DNA of 64,000 bases, from assembly GCA_028686345.1 (NCBI GenBank), contig JAQUCE010000001.1, forward strand, positions 39,626 to 103,625, read 5' to 3'. The notes beneath the pieces are model-generated. The model worked only from the letters and a program-made list of their open reading frames with translations, was not told the origin of the DNA and did not search any database. Made by a program: the position numbers and the translations under genes. Below, piece after piece: positions 25,645 through 35,474 of the stretch (its first letter is position 1; every line of letters begins with the position of its first letter). The stretch is from Kiritimatiellia bacterium (GTDB lineage: Bacteria; Verrucomicrobiota; Kiritimatiellia; RFP12; UBA1067).

Positions 25645-26963
25645 GCTCCTTTCTTAGAAAGCAGTTCTTTCATGGCCCGTTTGTAGCGCTGCCGCCGCGC
25701 GCTGGTGATCTCCTGGCTGTAGAGATCAACGGCCAGCTTGCGAAATCCGTTGTGCAGCTCTGTGATCGACATTTCGGCTGGTTGAAAGGTGAGATCGAAC
25801 AGGGTGCGTTTTTTCCAGTTATGTGGTTCGATCAAGCGGCCTTCGCGCTCTAGTCGGGCGTAAAGCGGGGTGCCAGGAAAGGGCGTCAGCAACGTGATCT
25901 GGACTTCATAGAGTTCAGAGTCTTTGACAAAGGCGAAAACTTGATCAAAAATATCGGTTGTGTGTCCATCAAGGCCGATCGCAAAGCAGCCGTTGACTGT
26001 AATGCCGCGTGACTGAATGGCGCAAATGGCCTGACGGTATTGCGGAAATTTCTTCAGCTTCCAATTGTTGTACAGTTCCACTCCTTGCAGCCCCTCCGCA
26101 ACCGGGCTCTCCAGTCCGATCAGCACCTGCGCGCAACCGCTCTCGCGCATCAGATCAAGGAGTTCAGCGTCATCAGCCACCGAGATATCGGTCTCTGTGA
26201 ACCACTTGATTTTCCGTTCCTTGAGCTGCGGCAGCAGCTCTTTCCAGTAGGCGTGGTTGACAAAGCTGTTATCATCGGCAAACTCGATGAAGGGGTGTGG
26301 CCAGATGGTGAGAATTTTATCGATCTCCGCCACCACTTTAGCAGTGGGTTTCTGTTTATATTTCTCTGTCAGCAAAACTGAGCCGGCGCAGAATTCGCAG
26401 TGGTGGGGGCATCCGCGGCTGGTCTGGACAGTTAGTCGGTTGTATTTGGAGATGTCCAGCATTTCAAAGGCCGGCATGGGGGCATTTGCCAGGTCGTACT
26501 GGTCGGAGTCTTGGCGGTAGAACTGTTGCAGGGTGCCGCGTTCGGCATCTTCCAGCACCTGTAACCAGGAGGGTTCGCCTTCGCCAATCACAACCGCATC
26601 GCAGTGCTGAGCCGCCTCCTCAGGGAGGGCCGTGACATGCGGGCCGCCGATGACAGTCAGCACCCCGATCGCTTTGAATCGCTCGGCGAGCGCGTAAGCT
26701 TCGTCAATCTGGGCGCTGTACGAGGAGATTGCCGCCAGATCAAGATTGGAGGGCAGCTCTGTCAGCAGTTTTTCATCCGGCACCTCGATGTACTGTATGC
26801 GATGGCGTGTTGGGGTCATGCCGGCCAGTGTCAGCAAACCGAGGCTTGGAAGCGATGCAATCGTTTTACTCCGCTCAACAAAACCAGGGAGGGTAAGCCC
26901 CAACCGCAGCAGCTCTGTGTCACAAACCCGGATTCCGCTCATAGGGAACATTCCGATATTCAT
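25641..26963 (-). CDS. B12-binding radical SAM protein (operon gene 3)
   Basis: 440 residues from the ATG at 26963, with a GGAGG ribosome site 6 bp upstream; a longer frame would overlap the upstream gene. N-terminal cobalamin-binding-type Rossmann domain (residues about 1-140, including AISSYSAQIDEAYALAERFK and TVIGGPHVTALPEE). Then a radical SAM barrel with the [4Fe-4S] motif C185-x3-C189-x2-C192 (TSRGCPHHCEFCAGS), and a C-terminal region like the BchE/P-methylase class (LTPFPGTPLYARLEREGRL). Such enzymes do methyl transfer or ring rearrangements on lipids, hopanoids, phosphonates or tetrapyrroles. The classical DxHxxG B12 motif is absent, so cobalamin may bind base-on or not at all. Confidence 0.85.
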   Translation of the reverse strand: MNIGMFPMSGIRVCDTELLRLGLTLPGFVERSKTIASLPSLGLLTLAGMTPTRHRIQYIEVPDEKLLTELPSNLDLAAISSYSAQIDEAYALAERFKAIGVLTVIGGPHVTALPEEAAQHCDAVVIGEGEPSWLQVLEDAERGTLQQFYRQDSDQYDLANAPMPAFEMLDISKYNRLTVQTSRGCPHHCEFCAGSVLLTEKYKQKPTAKVVAEIDKILTIWPHPFIEFADDNSFVNHAYWKELLPQLKERKIKWFTETDISVADDAELLDLMRESGCAQVLIGLESPVAEGLQGVELYNNWKLKKFPQYRQAICAIQSRGITVNGCFAIGLDGHTTDIFDQVFAFVKDSELYEVQITLLTPFPGTPLYARLEREGRLIEPHNWKKRTLFDLTFQPAEMSITELHNGFRKLAVDLYSQEITSARRQRYKRAMKELLSKKGA

Positions 26964-27334
26964 ATTAGCCTCCAAGTAAAGAGCGCAATGCCGATGCTGA
27001 CCGAGAGCGCTGGAATAAAGAAAAAATGACGGAAGATCGGCTTCCATGCGGATAGGTAGCAGACCGCTGGCATGGCAATGGCTCCAACAAGCAGCAGTGT
27101 AGAGCAGAGTTGAACTTTGCTTTCAATCTTCATTGTGCTGGCTGTCAGGGCGAAGAAAAGATTGATCAGACCAATACCGAAGAAAGAGATATGTCCTAGC
27201 CTGAGCATTCTGCGCTGCCAGGAGGAGTAGCCGCCCAGCCAATCCTTGTTGTAGAAAAAAAGCCCTGGCACTGCCCCTGCAATGCACCCGATCAGAAAAC
27301 CGATCCAGCCCGCATGCATATTAATAACCATCAT
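26960..27334 (-). CDS. Small four-helix membrane protein (operon gene 2)
   Basis: 124 residues, four predicted helices (about 8-27, 46-65, 74-94, 101-122). AGGAG lies upstream of the ATG at 27334. Both ends are ATGA overlaps: its start with the stop of the 1046-residue protein, and its stop with the start of the radical SAM gene. No recognised family. Size and topology resemble the fourth operon gene, although their sequences are not obviously related. Confidence 0.6.
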   Translation of the reverse strand: MMVINMHAGWIGFLIGCIAGAVPGLFFYNKDWLGGYSSWQRRMLRLGHISFFGIGLINLFFALTASTMKIESKVQLCSTLLLVGAIAMPAVCYLSAWKPIFRHFFFIPALSVSIGIALFTWRLI

Positions 27335-30300
27335 ATAACTCCTGTTTTTTGTGACTTTATGTTGACGCGCAAAGGAGACGCAGGGTCGTAAGGTGAGTTG
27401 ATCTTAATGGCAAATGAATCTTTGTTCTGTATGTCATTGTCGGTAACATAATGAATATCCAGCAGGCCGGCGGAGCGGTACCCTGTGCGCAGAAAATTGA
27501 TCTCAGCGAGCGCCATGCTCCAGCCGTTCAGCCAGGTATCCAACCTCTGTTTCTGGTCGGCTGTTCCATCAAAATGGATCAACAGGTCAATGTCACTGTT
27601 ATGTTGCGCAGTGCAATTATTCGTGCTGCCAAACAGGTAGATGCCCTTGATGGAGTATTCGTCCAAATCGAGCCTCTGCGCGATCTGCTCTGCCATAAAA
27701 TGGCGCCACTTCCAGCCATTCTCTCCCTGTTCCTCGCCGCGCTTTTGACCGGTGCTGAGTTCCACGATTGCATCTGCCTGCAAAGGCGTGTCCAGGTATG
27801 CAACGCCTTTTTCCAAATCCGCATTCATCAACACGTAAAGCTGCCTGTTGCAATAGTTTTCGGCAATGTCAATGACCTTGACAACCTCTTGCAGATGGGC
27901 GTATGCGGGTAAGATACGCGCCAGCGAGTTGGTGGAGCTGAAAAACGCACGGTTGAAGGTAACGCCTGCATCGTCAGGGTAAAGGGGTAGGTATTTGATA
28001 TTCTCCTCGACCAGATCCTGGAAAAAGTGGGTGCCGAATGACAGGTCAGGCTGATGCTTTGATCCCTTTTGCGCGATTTCAATCAGCATGGCGGTGTTGT
28101 TTATGTTTGAATAAACGATCGGCACTCCCAGCTTCACATCACCGCGGCTGCCCCAACGCCCCGGCCCCATTAAGATAAAGGTGCGGCGCGGCAAGCTCTT
28201 GTTCAGTTCATTGATGGCGCTTGCCACCTCTGTGATCGCCTCATAGCTCTCCAGTTGGCTGTAGGCAACTGGATCAACATAGACCACGCTCTTGATGCCA
28301 GTCACGCGCCCGTTGGAGATATATTTATGCGCCGTGAAAACCGTGTTGATCGGAGGGATGTTGGCCGGTATGGGGGTCGGCGCGCAATCCCGGCTTTGGG
28401 ATTGCGAGCGGCACTGTAACAAGTAAAAATACTCGCCATCGCTGGCAAACTCAATGTCCACCGGATGGCCCAAAGTCTTGCACAGCAAAGATAAGGTTGC
28501 CTGCATCTGCTTGATAAAAGGAGTCTTTTGAATCAAGCCGTTGAGCGTGATTAAAATATCCTCGGTTTTGAAGTCAGTCGTGATGGCGTGGGTGTCGCTG
28601 ATGATATCATCTTTTATCACTGAGGCAACTTGACTGATGTGAGGTATCCCGGCACCGCAAGTTTTGATGAGCGCGGCAATGGGCACGGTGACAAACTGGT
28701 GCTGCTCCAGATCAATCAAATCAATCATCTGGGGCGAGTATTTACGTATCTCTGAAGGGGCGCAGTTCACCGCGAGATTGGGCTGCCCCGGCGAAATCAG
28801 GATCGGATAGTCCTCGCCCACGCGGTCAACCGCCCGGGTGCCAAGCCCCATCACCATGCGTAACAAACCATCCTCGCGTTTAATGCGCGGCGACCAGCGC
28901 AGCTCATTGTGGCTGAATGCCACACCCGCATACAGGGGGAAATAATACTGACCCACCCTGCGTCCCACCACCTCCTGGATCATGATCCCCATCTGCTCGA
29001 CACTGTCGAGCAAATTACGCTGCTTTCGATATTGGATGGATTCGGGATTAAAAACCGAGGCGTATATCTCAAGGATACCCTCCATCAACTGTGTGCGGCG
29101 CACCATCTTGGAGCCCGAATTTGCTAAAAACAGACTCTTGTATTTGCCGGAAAAAGATGAATTGAGCTGATCCTCCAGCACGCTTGAGGATCTGACAATC
29201 AGAGGTGTCTCTGCGCATTCATCAAGAATTTGATCAAGCTGATGTAACAAATAAGGTGAGAGCTGGCAGCTTTTCAGCATTTGAATGATACGCGGGTAAT
29301 TGATGCGGATATCTAAAATGTCTCTGTACTTGTGCTCGTTCAGCTCGTCGAAGCCATGTCTCTCAATTAGATTGTCCAGCTCGTCTGATGCAATGTACCA
29401 TGTGCGTGGGATTTTAAAGTTTTTGAATAAAGGGTTGTGCTCAGCCTCAGCGGCGATGATTTGATTCGCCAGAAAAAAGCCCGCTCCTTTGCCGCCGATC
29501 GTGCCGCAGCTCTGCGGTGAACAGATGAATCTGTCCAACAACTCACCAAAGGCATCCAGCGTAATGTGCTTTTGAATGCCGGCAATCGCCTGTGGGTTAT
29601 GGGTGATAAAGCGGCGGATCAGTTCGACTGTCAACCAGGTCTTTGTGGGCTCACTTGAGACTTTGTTTTTAGCAACAGCCTGTTTATATTGTTGAATCGC
29701 CCTGGCAACGCTTTTGACATCAGTGCTCTTTTTGTTGACAATTTTTACCAGCTGCGAGGTCTTCTTTTGGTAAATCCACAGGCAGATATAATCATAGATC
29801 TTGGAGTCGTTTAAGCAGTTGCGGGCCGCGCTGAGTAGCACTGTGCTCAAATAAACCACATCAATCTCAGGCAGCGCCTCAAGGGGGGTGTTGACTTCGC
29901 CCTGCTCTTTAAACTTGCTCCAGTTCATCTCATCAAAGACGCCGACCAGTAAGTTGGGGCTTATCTTTGCCAGAATTGCCAGCAGTTTTTCGCAGACATG
30001 CAAGAGCATTTCATGGTCGGTGTTCTTAAGCAGCTCAATGATCGACTCCCATTCGGCGGCTTGATGTGTGGAGAGCTGGGGCTGTTTTTTATATATACTG
30101 TCGGAGATGATATTGGCGATGATTTCAAGCAGCTTGATCTCCTGCGGCAAAAACTCAAGCTCAGCGCCCTGGGATGCGCCTTTTTCATATTTGACTTTGA
30201 TACAGCCGCGCACGCTGTTGTTGATTACGATGTCACTTCGCAGTTCATCACCGCACTCAGCCGCCGCGCGCGTATAATAGTGCTGGCCATCAAAAACAAG

Positions 30301-30471
30301 CTCCGCAACACAGGCCTGCACATTGCGAAAACCGATCGGTATGATCTCCGCGACTTTTTGCGGCATATCGGGTGCGCCGCCCCTTAAAACTTCGTCAATG
30401 GCGTAGAGACATTCAAGCTCTTTGGCGCGTTCTGCCAGCACCTCGCTCGGAGTGTCTTTAAAACGGCTCAC
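27331..30471 (-). CDS. GAF / PEP-synthase-like ATP-binding / nucleotidyltransferase fusion (operon gene 1)
   Basis: 1046 residues from a GTG start at 30471 (AAAGGAAG upstream). Three regions are visible. Residues 5-145 form a GAF-like sensor (ERAKELECLYAIDEVLRGG...). About 320-700 is the ATP-grasp nucleotide-binding domain of the pyruvate phosphate dikinase/PEP synthase family (TIGGKGAGFFLANQ; TPLIVRSSSVLEDQLNSSFS). A companion segment then carries GPGRWGSRGDVKLGVPIVYS and FGTHFFQDLVEENIKYLPLY. A C-terminal minimal nucleotidyltransferase has GST near 947 and DID near 959. The phospho-His swivelling domain of true PEP synthases is not seen. Proteins of this kind occur in several phyla, but I know of no proven role. 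Confidence 0.75.
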   Translation of the reverse strand: MSRFKDTPSEVLAERAKELECLYAIDEVLRGGAPDMPQKVAEIIPIGFRNVQACVAELVFDGQHYYTRAAAECGDELRSDIVINNSVRGCIKVKYEKGASQGAELEFLPQEIKLLEIIANIISDSIYKKQPQLSTHQAAEWESIIELLKNTDHEMLLHVCEKLLAILAKISPNLLVGVFDEMNWSKFKEQGEVNTPLEALPEIDVVYLSTVLLSAARNCLNDSKIYDYICLWIYQKKTSQLVKIVNKKSTDVKSVARAIQQYKQAVAKNKVSSEPTKTWLTVELIRRFITHNPQAIAGIQKHITLDAFGELLDRFICSPQSCGTIGGKGAGFFLANQIIAAEAEHNPLFKNFKIPRTWYIASDELDNLIERHGFDELNEHKYRDILDIRINYPRIIQMLKSCQLSPYLLHQLDQILDECAETPLIVRSSSVLEDQLNSSFSGKYKSLFLANSGSKMVRRTQLMEGILEIYASVFNPESIQYRKQRNLLDSVEQMGIMIQEVVGRRVGQYYFPLYAGVAFSHNELRWSPRIKREDGLLRMVMGLGTRAVDRVGEDYPILISPGQPNLAVNCAPSEIRKYSPQMIDLIDLEQHQFVTVPIAALIKTCGAGIPHISQVASVIKDDIISDTHAITTDFKTEDILITLNGLIQKTPFIKQMQATLSLLCKTLGHPVDIEFASDGEYFYLLQCRSQSQSRDCAPTPIPANIPPINTVFTAHKYISNGRVTGIKSVVYVDPVAYSQLESYEAITEVASAINELNKSLPRRTFILMGPGRWGSRGDVKLGVPIVYSNINNTAMLIEIAQKGSKHQPDLSFGTHFFQDLVEENIKYLPLYPDDAGVTFNRAFFSSTNSLARILPAYAHLQEVVKVIDIAENYCNRQLYVLMNADLEKGVAYLDTPLQADAIVELSTGQKRGEEQGENGWKWRHFMAEQIAQRLDLDEYSIKGIYLFGSTNNCTAQHNSDIDLLIHFDGTADQKQRLDTWLNGWSMALAEINFLRTGYRSAGLLDIHYVTDNDIQNKDSFAIKINSPYDPASPLRVNIKSQKTGVI

Positions 30472-30496
30472 ATGACTTCCTTTCTAAGCTCTATTG

Positions 30497-31087
30497 TTAT
30501 TCAGCAGCTTTGGCCTCTGGCTGATCCAGCTCCAGGATAGTGATGTTTCTGAACAGGAACTGGCCACCGCCGGGAACCTCGGCCTGCAGACAGAGGTCGC
30601 CTTTGGCAGGTGTGATGTTGCCGCGGCTCCAGGCCTGCTCGCCATTGAATACCAGTTCGGCTGTCTCGCCTTTAACTGTGAGCTTGAAGTGATTCCACTC
30701 GCCTGGTTTGTAGAGGCTGGCCGCTTTTTTGGGGTCAGCACCGTTGATAGCACCCTCTTGACCCTTACGCAAGTTGACCTGATACTGTTTTGGCCAGGGA
30801 AATTTGCCCTCCGGCTTGCCGGCGCGAAAGTAGATCCCCGAGTCCCACATCTCTTTGTGCAGTGCCTTCCACTCGCACTCCAGCACAAAGTCGCCGTACT
30901 GTTTATCAGCCAGCAGAAAGCCGTTGCCGGATTTCAGTAAAATTGCTCCGTCAACCACCTCGGCTTCGCAGGTCACCATCTTCCAGCGATCGAGCGTTTT
31001 GCCGTCGAACAGTGATTCCGGTTTTGCGGCCAAAGCAATGTGGCAGGCGGCGAGTGTCAACAGGGCAGTGAACATAATTTTTTTCAT
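30497..31087 (-). CDS. Secreted 3-keto-disaccharide hydrolase-like protein (DUF1080)
   Basis: 196 residues, signal peptide (MKKIMFTALLTLAACHIALA). The mature domain begins ESLFDGKTLDRWK and contains YGDFVLECEWKA and DSGIYFRAG, the hallmark strands of the DUF1080/3-keto-disaccharide hydrolase concanavalin-like fold, and ends with FRNITILEL. These domains bind or hydrolyse 3-keto sugars made by Gfo/Idh/MocA-type oxidation, and a Gfo/Idh gene lies in the same minus-strand group (34206-35474). AAGGAAAC precedes the ATG. It sits after the sialidase-like gene on the same strand. Confidence 0.88.
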   Translation of the reverse strand: MKKIMFTALLTLAACHIALAAKPESLFDGKTLDRWKMVTCEAEVVDGAILLKSGNGFLLADKQYGDFVLECEWKALHKEMWDSGIYFRAGKPEGKFPWPKQYQVNLRKGQEGAINGADPKKAASLYKPGEWNHFKLTVKGETAELVFNGEQAWSRGNITPAKGDLCLQAEVPGGGQFLFRNITILELDQPEAKAAE

Positions 31088-31201
31088 AATGTTTCCTTAG
31101 TGGTTGGTTGGATTAATATAGTCTCAACTCCTGTTAAAAAAAACAAGAAAGTTCGGTAACCATTTTCGTAAGCGTTGCAGGCATTTAAAGTGGCATTTTT
31201 G

Positions 31202-34093
31202 CTATTCAATCACAATGCGGTAGAAGGCCGAGGGGTGGAGTTCAAAACTCGGGTCAGTGAATTCAAAGATGCCGTTGATGCCGGGTATGCCGCTCCGGAG
31301 TGGCTGAAAGGGCGGAGTGTCAAGCAGGTTCGTGCTTCTTTCAACCCGATAAAAACGCCCGGTCAGGGTGTTCCATCTCAGTTTAAAGCCGTTTGCAACC
31401 GGCTCAGCAGGCACGTTGCTGACTAGAAAGCGCGAATTGCTGTCGCGCGGATCAGTGCCTGCTTTCCACTCAGAGTAGTTGTCCATTCCATCGCCATCGC
31501 TGTCCAAAAAATCAGCGGAGCCGTCGATCGGCAGATTATGAGCGCTCAGCCATGCCGCTGGCGCACGCAGCACAACAGCAATGCTGCCCGCTGAGTAGAG
31601 TGTGGAGGTGTCCCAGCCAAGTCCATCCGGCAGGGCTGGCAGTACAACGCTGTTAAAGGTTCCGGAGAGTGCGCCTGAGAACTCCAGCAGATGGAATGTG
31701 TTACCAGCGGACGGCGCAAAACCAACTGGCGCGTAACACTCAAGCGTGCCGTTGTAATCAACCACATTGCGGTTGATTGTGACGGTTGACCCAGCCTCAA
31801 TCGCCAGTTTACCGCTGCTCATGGTGAAGCTGTTGACAATCACCAAGCCATGGCCGGAAGCAGAGAGCGTGTTGCCTGCCAGATCAAGCCCGGCACTGAA
31901 TTGCAGTGTTGCGCCGGGCGCAGAGATGAAATCACTCTCATTTGCCAGCGCAACCGGGATGTTGACCGCATGTTGACCAAGCTGCACTTCAACCAGGCTG
32001 CGTCCCTGATCAGCCTTCAGCTCGATGCACCCGCTACCAGCCAGTGTGTATGCAAGGTTGTGGTTGAAACGCAGACCTTTGAGCCGTGTCGGAATTTTCT
32101 GAACTGTGATTGAATCGATTTCAAAGGGGGTGGTGGTTCCGTTGATCGGGTCGATTCTGATGCTGGTGATCAGCTGGCCATCCCAGAGAGCATGACCGGC
32201 AGGGCGGAAGACAACATCCTGAAACTGTCCGTTACCGCTGTAGTTTGCAGTAACAACTTTTGTCCCGGTAAACCCCGCATGCGCCGCAGTGATCCAGTAA
32301 AACTGCAGGTTGAAAGCGGTTGTGTTAGCCCGCATGCGCACACGAATTTCGGGCGACTCTTCCGCAAAAAAGGACTGACCAGCACGCACAATGTATGGAT
32401 CAACGGTGGTTGGCTGGCCGCTCAGAGTGCCGTTCGCGACACTCAAAGCGTCGATGTTAGTTCCAGTCCACCCTTCCAGGTCGCCATTGGTGTTGAAGAG
32501 CCACTCGTGCGAGCGCGTTGGCACCGTGACTGTGGCGGGGGAGGCGGCAGCACTGCCAAAGACCGCGATGTCTTCGTCGGTTCCCGGTCGTCCCCAGTAG
32601 TGCCAGTTGAGTGGGTCTGACCACTCGCCTGAGCCTGAGCGCACCCAGCCGCACTCTCCGCGGGCCGGTGGATCAATGCTCAGTGCCGAACTTTGCCAAG
32701 TAACCGGCGCAGATGAGACGGTTTCAATAAAGTTGCCGAGGGCATCGAAGCGCAGCATGCGTCCAGCGGATTCGCGCACATAAACATCGCCATTGGCGGC
32801 TTTACCAAAGCCGTTCGGCGAGGTGAGCGGAGCGCTGGCAAAGCTGTTGCCCTGCGCGAAGTTGCCGTGCGGTAGGTCATGATCTCTCGGGTCAGCGGTG
32901 CGTTCAAAGCGCTTGATGGCTCCTGAGCTGATGGTCAGATAAAAATCGGGGGCAATGGTGCGGAAATTGGCTAGGCGGTGAAAGGTCAGCAGGTTGGAGT
33001 CGTGGCCGCGTTTAGGGTTGTAAGAGGTGCCGGTGACTGGCCAGGCAGTGCGGGCCACCAGCACCATGTCGTTGCCGTCAATGTCGAAATTCATATAGCC
33101 AAAGCCATCAGTGTCAATCCTGCTTGAGTAGACGATAAAGCTTTCGACCTTCCAGTTGAACAGATCTTTTGAACTGAGGATGGCGGCGCTGTTGCGGATC
33201 ATGTCCGTGGCAATGCTCGAACCAGAGTGGGCGGGCAGAATCGGCTGAGTCAGGGCATAGAAGCGTCCTGAGACAGGGTCATAGCCAGCACCGATCTTTT
33301 TCTCGCCGCCCGGCAATGAGATAAAGTCGCGGGCAGGATCAAAGGCAACCGCTCCGGTGGTGGAGTCAACCCGGGCCAGGGCGGTCAGCGGCACGAACTT
33401 GACTTTGGGCAGGATATAGAGTCCGTGCTCTGGTGAGGCGACAATCTGGCCCTCGCCGACAAAACTATTCTTACCGCCGGGCCAGTTAGGATCAAGGGCG
33501 GGAAAGCCGCCTTTATTGGTCCAGGCTGAATCCTGCAGGAGATCAGGTGCAGTCGCCAACGCGGAAAAGCTCGAAGTAGTGGCAGCATTCCAGATACGAC
33601 CTTTAAAGACCACCGGGTTGTTTGGTGTGGCGCTGCCGCCCTTGCTGAACACGGCTGACTTGGTCCAGGTTGCGCCATAGTCGTTCGAGCGCGCAATCAC
33701 CGCCTTGCTGCCGCTAGCATCATGATTGCTGCCAATCAGGTAGACCGCGCCATTATGTTCAAGTAGGCTGGCGCGCAGGAGACCAGTGATCTCTGTCACC
33801 TTGCTCCAGGAGAGGCCGCTGTTGGTGGAGCGGTAAACGGTGGTCTTGCCGGAGGTACCTGATTCGGAAGAGCGCCCAGCCAGGGCATGCGAAGCGAGAT
33901 AATCTCCATTCGAGAGGATCAGAATCTCCGGATCAGAGATGAATACACGCGGCGTGGTATAGAACAAATCATACCTTGTATCCTGGTGGGCGATCGCCAC
34001 ACCAGGGGCGCTGCTGGTGTCCACCGCAGCGATCAGAGCCGCTGGCAGCAGCAATAGGCTGAAGCTTAAAGTTCCAAGTTTTTTAATGGTCAT
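31202..34093 (-). CDS. Large secreted sialidase-like (BNR repeat) protein
   Basis: 963 residues from the ATG at 34093 (AAAGGATGT upstream). Signal peptide about 1-22 (LGTLSFSLLLLPAALIAA). The N-terminal 430 residues form a beta-propeller with Asp-box/BNR elements (YRSTNSGLSWSK, ARSNDYGATW), similar to exo-sialidase-like proteins. It lacks an obvious full set of sialidase catalytic arginines, and the family is broad. The middle contains a beta-sandwich-like region and a passenger-type segment (SGKLAIEAGSTVTINRNVVD) typical of beta-helical PVC surface proteins. The C-terminus has a DxDxDGxDNYSEWKAGTDP calcium-binding, dockerin-like loop followed by a domain ending FYRIVIE. Probably acts on an extracellular glycan. 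Confidence 0.7.
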   Translation of the reverse strand: MTIKKLGTLSFSLLLLPAALIAAVDTSSAPGVAIAHQDTRYDLFYTTPRVFISDPEILILSNGDYLASHALAGRSSESGTSGKTTVYRSTNSGLSWSKVTEITGLLRASLLEHNGAVYLIGSNHDASGSKAVIARSNDYGATWTKSAVFSKGGSATPNNPVVFKGRIWNAATTSSFSALATAPDLLQDSAWTNKGGFPALDPNWPGGKNSFVGEGQIVASPEHGLYILPKVKFVPLTALARVDSTTGAVAFDPARDFISLPGGEKKIGAGYDPVSGRFYALTQPILPAHSGSSIATDMIRNSAAILSSKDLFNWKVESFIVYSSRIDTDGFGYMNFDIDGNDMVLVARTAWPVTGTSYNPKRGHDSNLLTFHRLANFRTIAPDFYLTISSGAIKRFERTADPRDHDLPHGNFAQGNSFASAPLTSPNGFGKAANGDVYVRESAGRMLRFDALGNFIETVSSAPVTWQSSALSIDPPARGECGWVRSGSGEWSDPLNWHYWGRPGTDEDIAVFGSAAASPATVTVPTRSHEWLFNTNGDLEGWTGTNIDALSVANGTLSGQPTTVDPYIVRAGQSFFAEESPEIRVRMRANTTAFNLQFYWITAAHAGFTGTKVVTANYSGNGQFQDVVFRPAGHALWDGQLITSIRIDPINGTTTPFEIDSITVQKIPTRLKGLRFNHNLAYTLAGSGCIELKADQGRSLVEVQLGQHAVNIPVALANESDFISAPGATLQFSAGLDLAGNTLSASGHGLVIVNSFTMSSGKLAIEAGSTVTINRNVVDYNGTLECYAPVGFAPSAGNTFHLLEFSGALSGTFNSVVLPALPDGLGWDTSTLYSAGSIAVVLRAPAAWLSAHNLPIDGSADFLDSDGDGMDNYSEWKAGTDPRDSNSRFLVSNVPAEPVANGFKLRWNTLTGRFYRVERSTNLLDTPPFQPLRSGIPGINGIFEFTDPSFELHPSAFYRIVIE

Positions 34094-34205
34094 ACATCCT
34101 TTTTTTGATTTATCAATATCTCTTTTGACCAAGAGATTAACAAAATACAGGTGTATTCACAAGTCGAAGTTGAAGCAGAGCAAGCATGCTTGTCATGGAA
34201 TGTCA

Positions 34206-35474
34206 TCAGCCATAGAGTGGCACCACAACACCTTCCAGCCGCGCCTGTTCAGCGGCAAAGACCATCGCGTGGGTCTCTAGGCTTTCGCTTGCTCCTGAGA
34301 GTAGCAGGCTTTGGTTGTTATGATGCACGGCATCGACAAAAGCGCGCATCAGCGCGTAGTCGCCTCCGCCATGTCCGCCGCGGATGGAGCTGTCGCCGCT
34401 GGCTGTTGAGAGCACGCTCCAGGTATCAGTCAGGAAATCAAAGTGACGGATTGTCCTCCCATCGCTGATTAGCTCGCCCAGGGTGCCGAAAATTCGGACC
34501 TGCCGGTGGTTGGCCTCGGTGAAGGCGGTCATTGTCAGCGATGCGGTGCTGCCGCTCTCGAACTGCATGTTCACCACTTGGTGATCAACCACATCATTGT
34601 CGCACGCGTAGACACAGCGGCCATAGGGGCCGGTTTGCAGCGCTTCCATAACTCGCTCCTTGCTGACGTCGGGTGTCAGGACATCCAGCGGCCAGCCCCG
34701 CTCGCCCCGCTCCACACGGGGGAGGTAAATTTTCAGAGCGGAGTAGGGGCATTGCGGTTCGCAGGGGCACTCCAGACAGCGATCAGCGGCATCCGCCGGC
34801 TGCTCTGTACTGCGGAAGTGCTTGAGGGAGCCAAAGGAGTGAACAGCTCTGCAGGGTTGACCCATGATATAGCGAATCCAGTCGAGATCGTGGCAGCACT
34901 TGGCCAGCAGCATGGAGGATGATTCATCGGTACGCCGCCAGTTGCCGCGGACAAAGGAGTGCGCTTGATGCCAGTAGCCGACCGGCTCAAGGCTTTGCAG
35001 ATTAATGACCTCGCCGATCAGATTGCTTGTGATGAGTTGCTTGAGTCTCTGGGTGTGTGCTGTGTAGCGCAGAACATGGCAGACAGCGAAGATCACGCCG
35101 GCCGCTTGCGCTGCCTCCACAATGCTACGGCAATCCGCTGGATTGGGAGCCATTGGCTTTTCAAGCAGAATGTGATAACCCATCCGGGCCAGCGCCACGG
35201 TTGGCTCAAGGTGCAGCTTGTCCTGAGTGGCAATCACAACTGCGTCGGCGCATTTTGGCTTGTTCAGAAATTCGCGCCAGTCCAAGGCAATGTTGCATCC
35301 AGGAATTCCATGTGCTTGGACAAGCTTGTTTCTCCATGCGTCGCGCGGTTCGGCAACTCCGACAATGGTAGCGCGTTCCGGGTGCGCTTTGGCGTATGAG
35401 GCGTAAACGCTGCCACGAGAACCGCCGCCAATAATAATTATTTCCACTGGTGTCTTTGCTTTTAAATGATTCAT
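34206..35474 (-). CDS. Gfo/Idh/MocA-family oxidoreductase
   Basis: 422 residues from the ATG at 35474, preceded by CGGAGAATCAGG. Rossmann NAD(P) site IIIGGGSRGSVYASYA near the N-terminus, then the family's catalytic Lys in LLEKPMAPNPADCRSI. A Cys cluster (CLECPCEPQCPYSA) matches the 'CxxC...CPYSA' insert of one Gfo/Idh subgroup. The C-terminal domain would bind the sugar substrate. There is no export signal, so it is cytoplasmic. Likely oxidises a sugar, inositol or a glycoside at C3, consistent with the DUF1080 protein encoded on the same strand. Substrate unknown. Confidence 0.88.
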   Translation of the reverse strand: MNHLKAKTPVEIIIIGGGSRGSVYASYAKAHPERATIVGVAEPRDAWRNKLVQAHGIPGCNIALDWREFLNKPKCADAVVIATQDKLHLEPTVALARMGYHILLEKPMAPNPADCRSIVEAAQAAGVIFAVCHVLRYTAHTQRLKQLITSNLIGEVINLQSLEPVGYWHQAHSFVRGNWRRTDESSSMLLAKCCHDLDWIRYIMGQPCRAVHSFGSLKHFRSTEQPADAADRCLECPCEPQCPYSALKIYLPRVERGERGWPLDVLTPDVSKERVMEALQTGPYGRCVYACDNDVVDHQVVNMQFESGSTASLTMTAFTEANHRQVRIFGTLGELISDGRTIRHFDFLTDTWSVLSTASGDSSIRGGHGGGDYALMRAFVDAVHHNNQSLLLSGASESLETHAMVFAAEQARLEGVVVPLYG

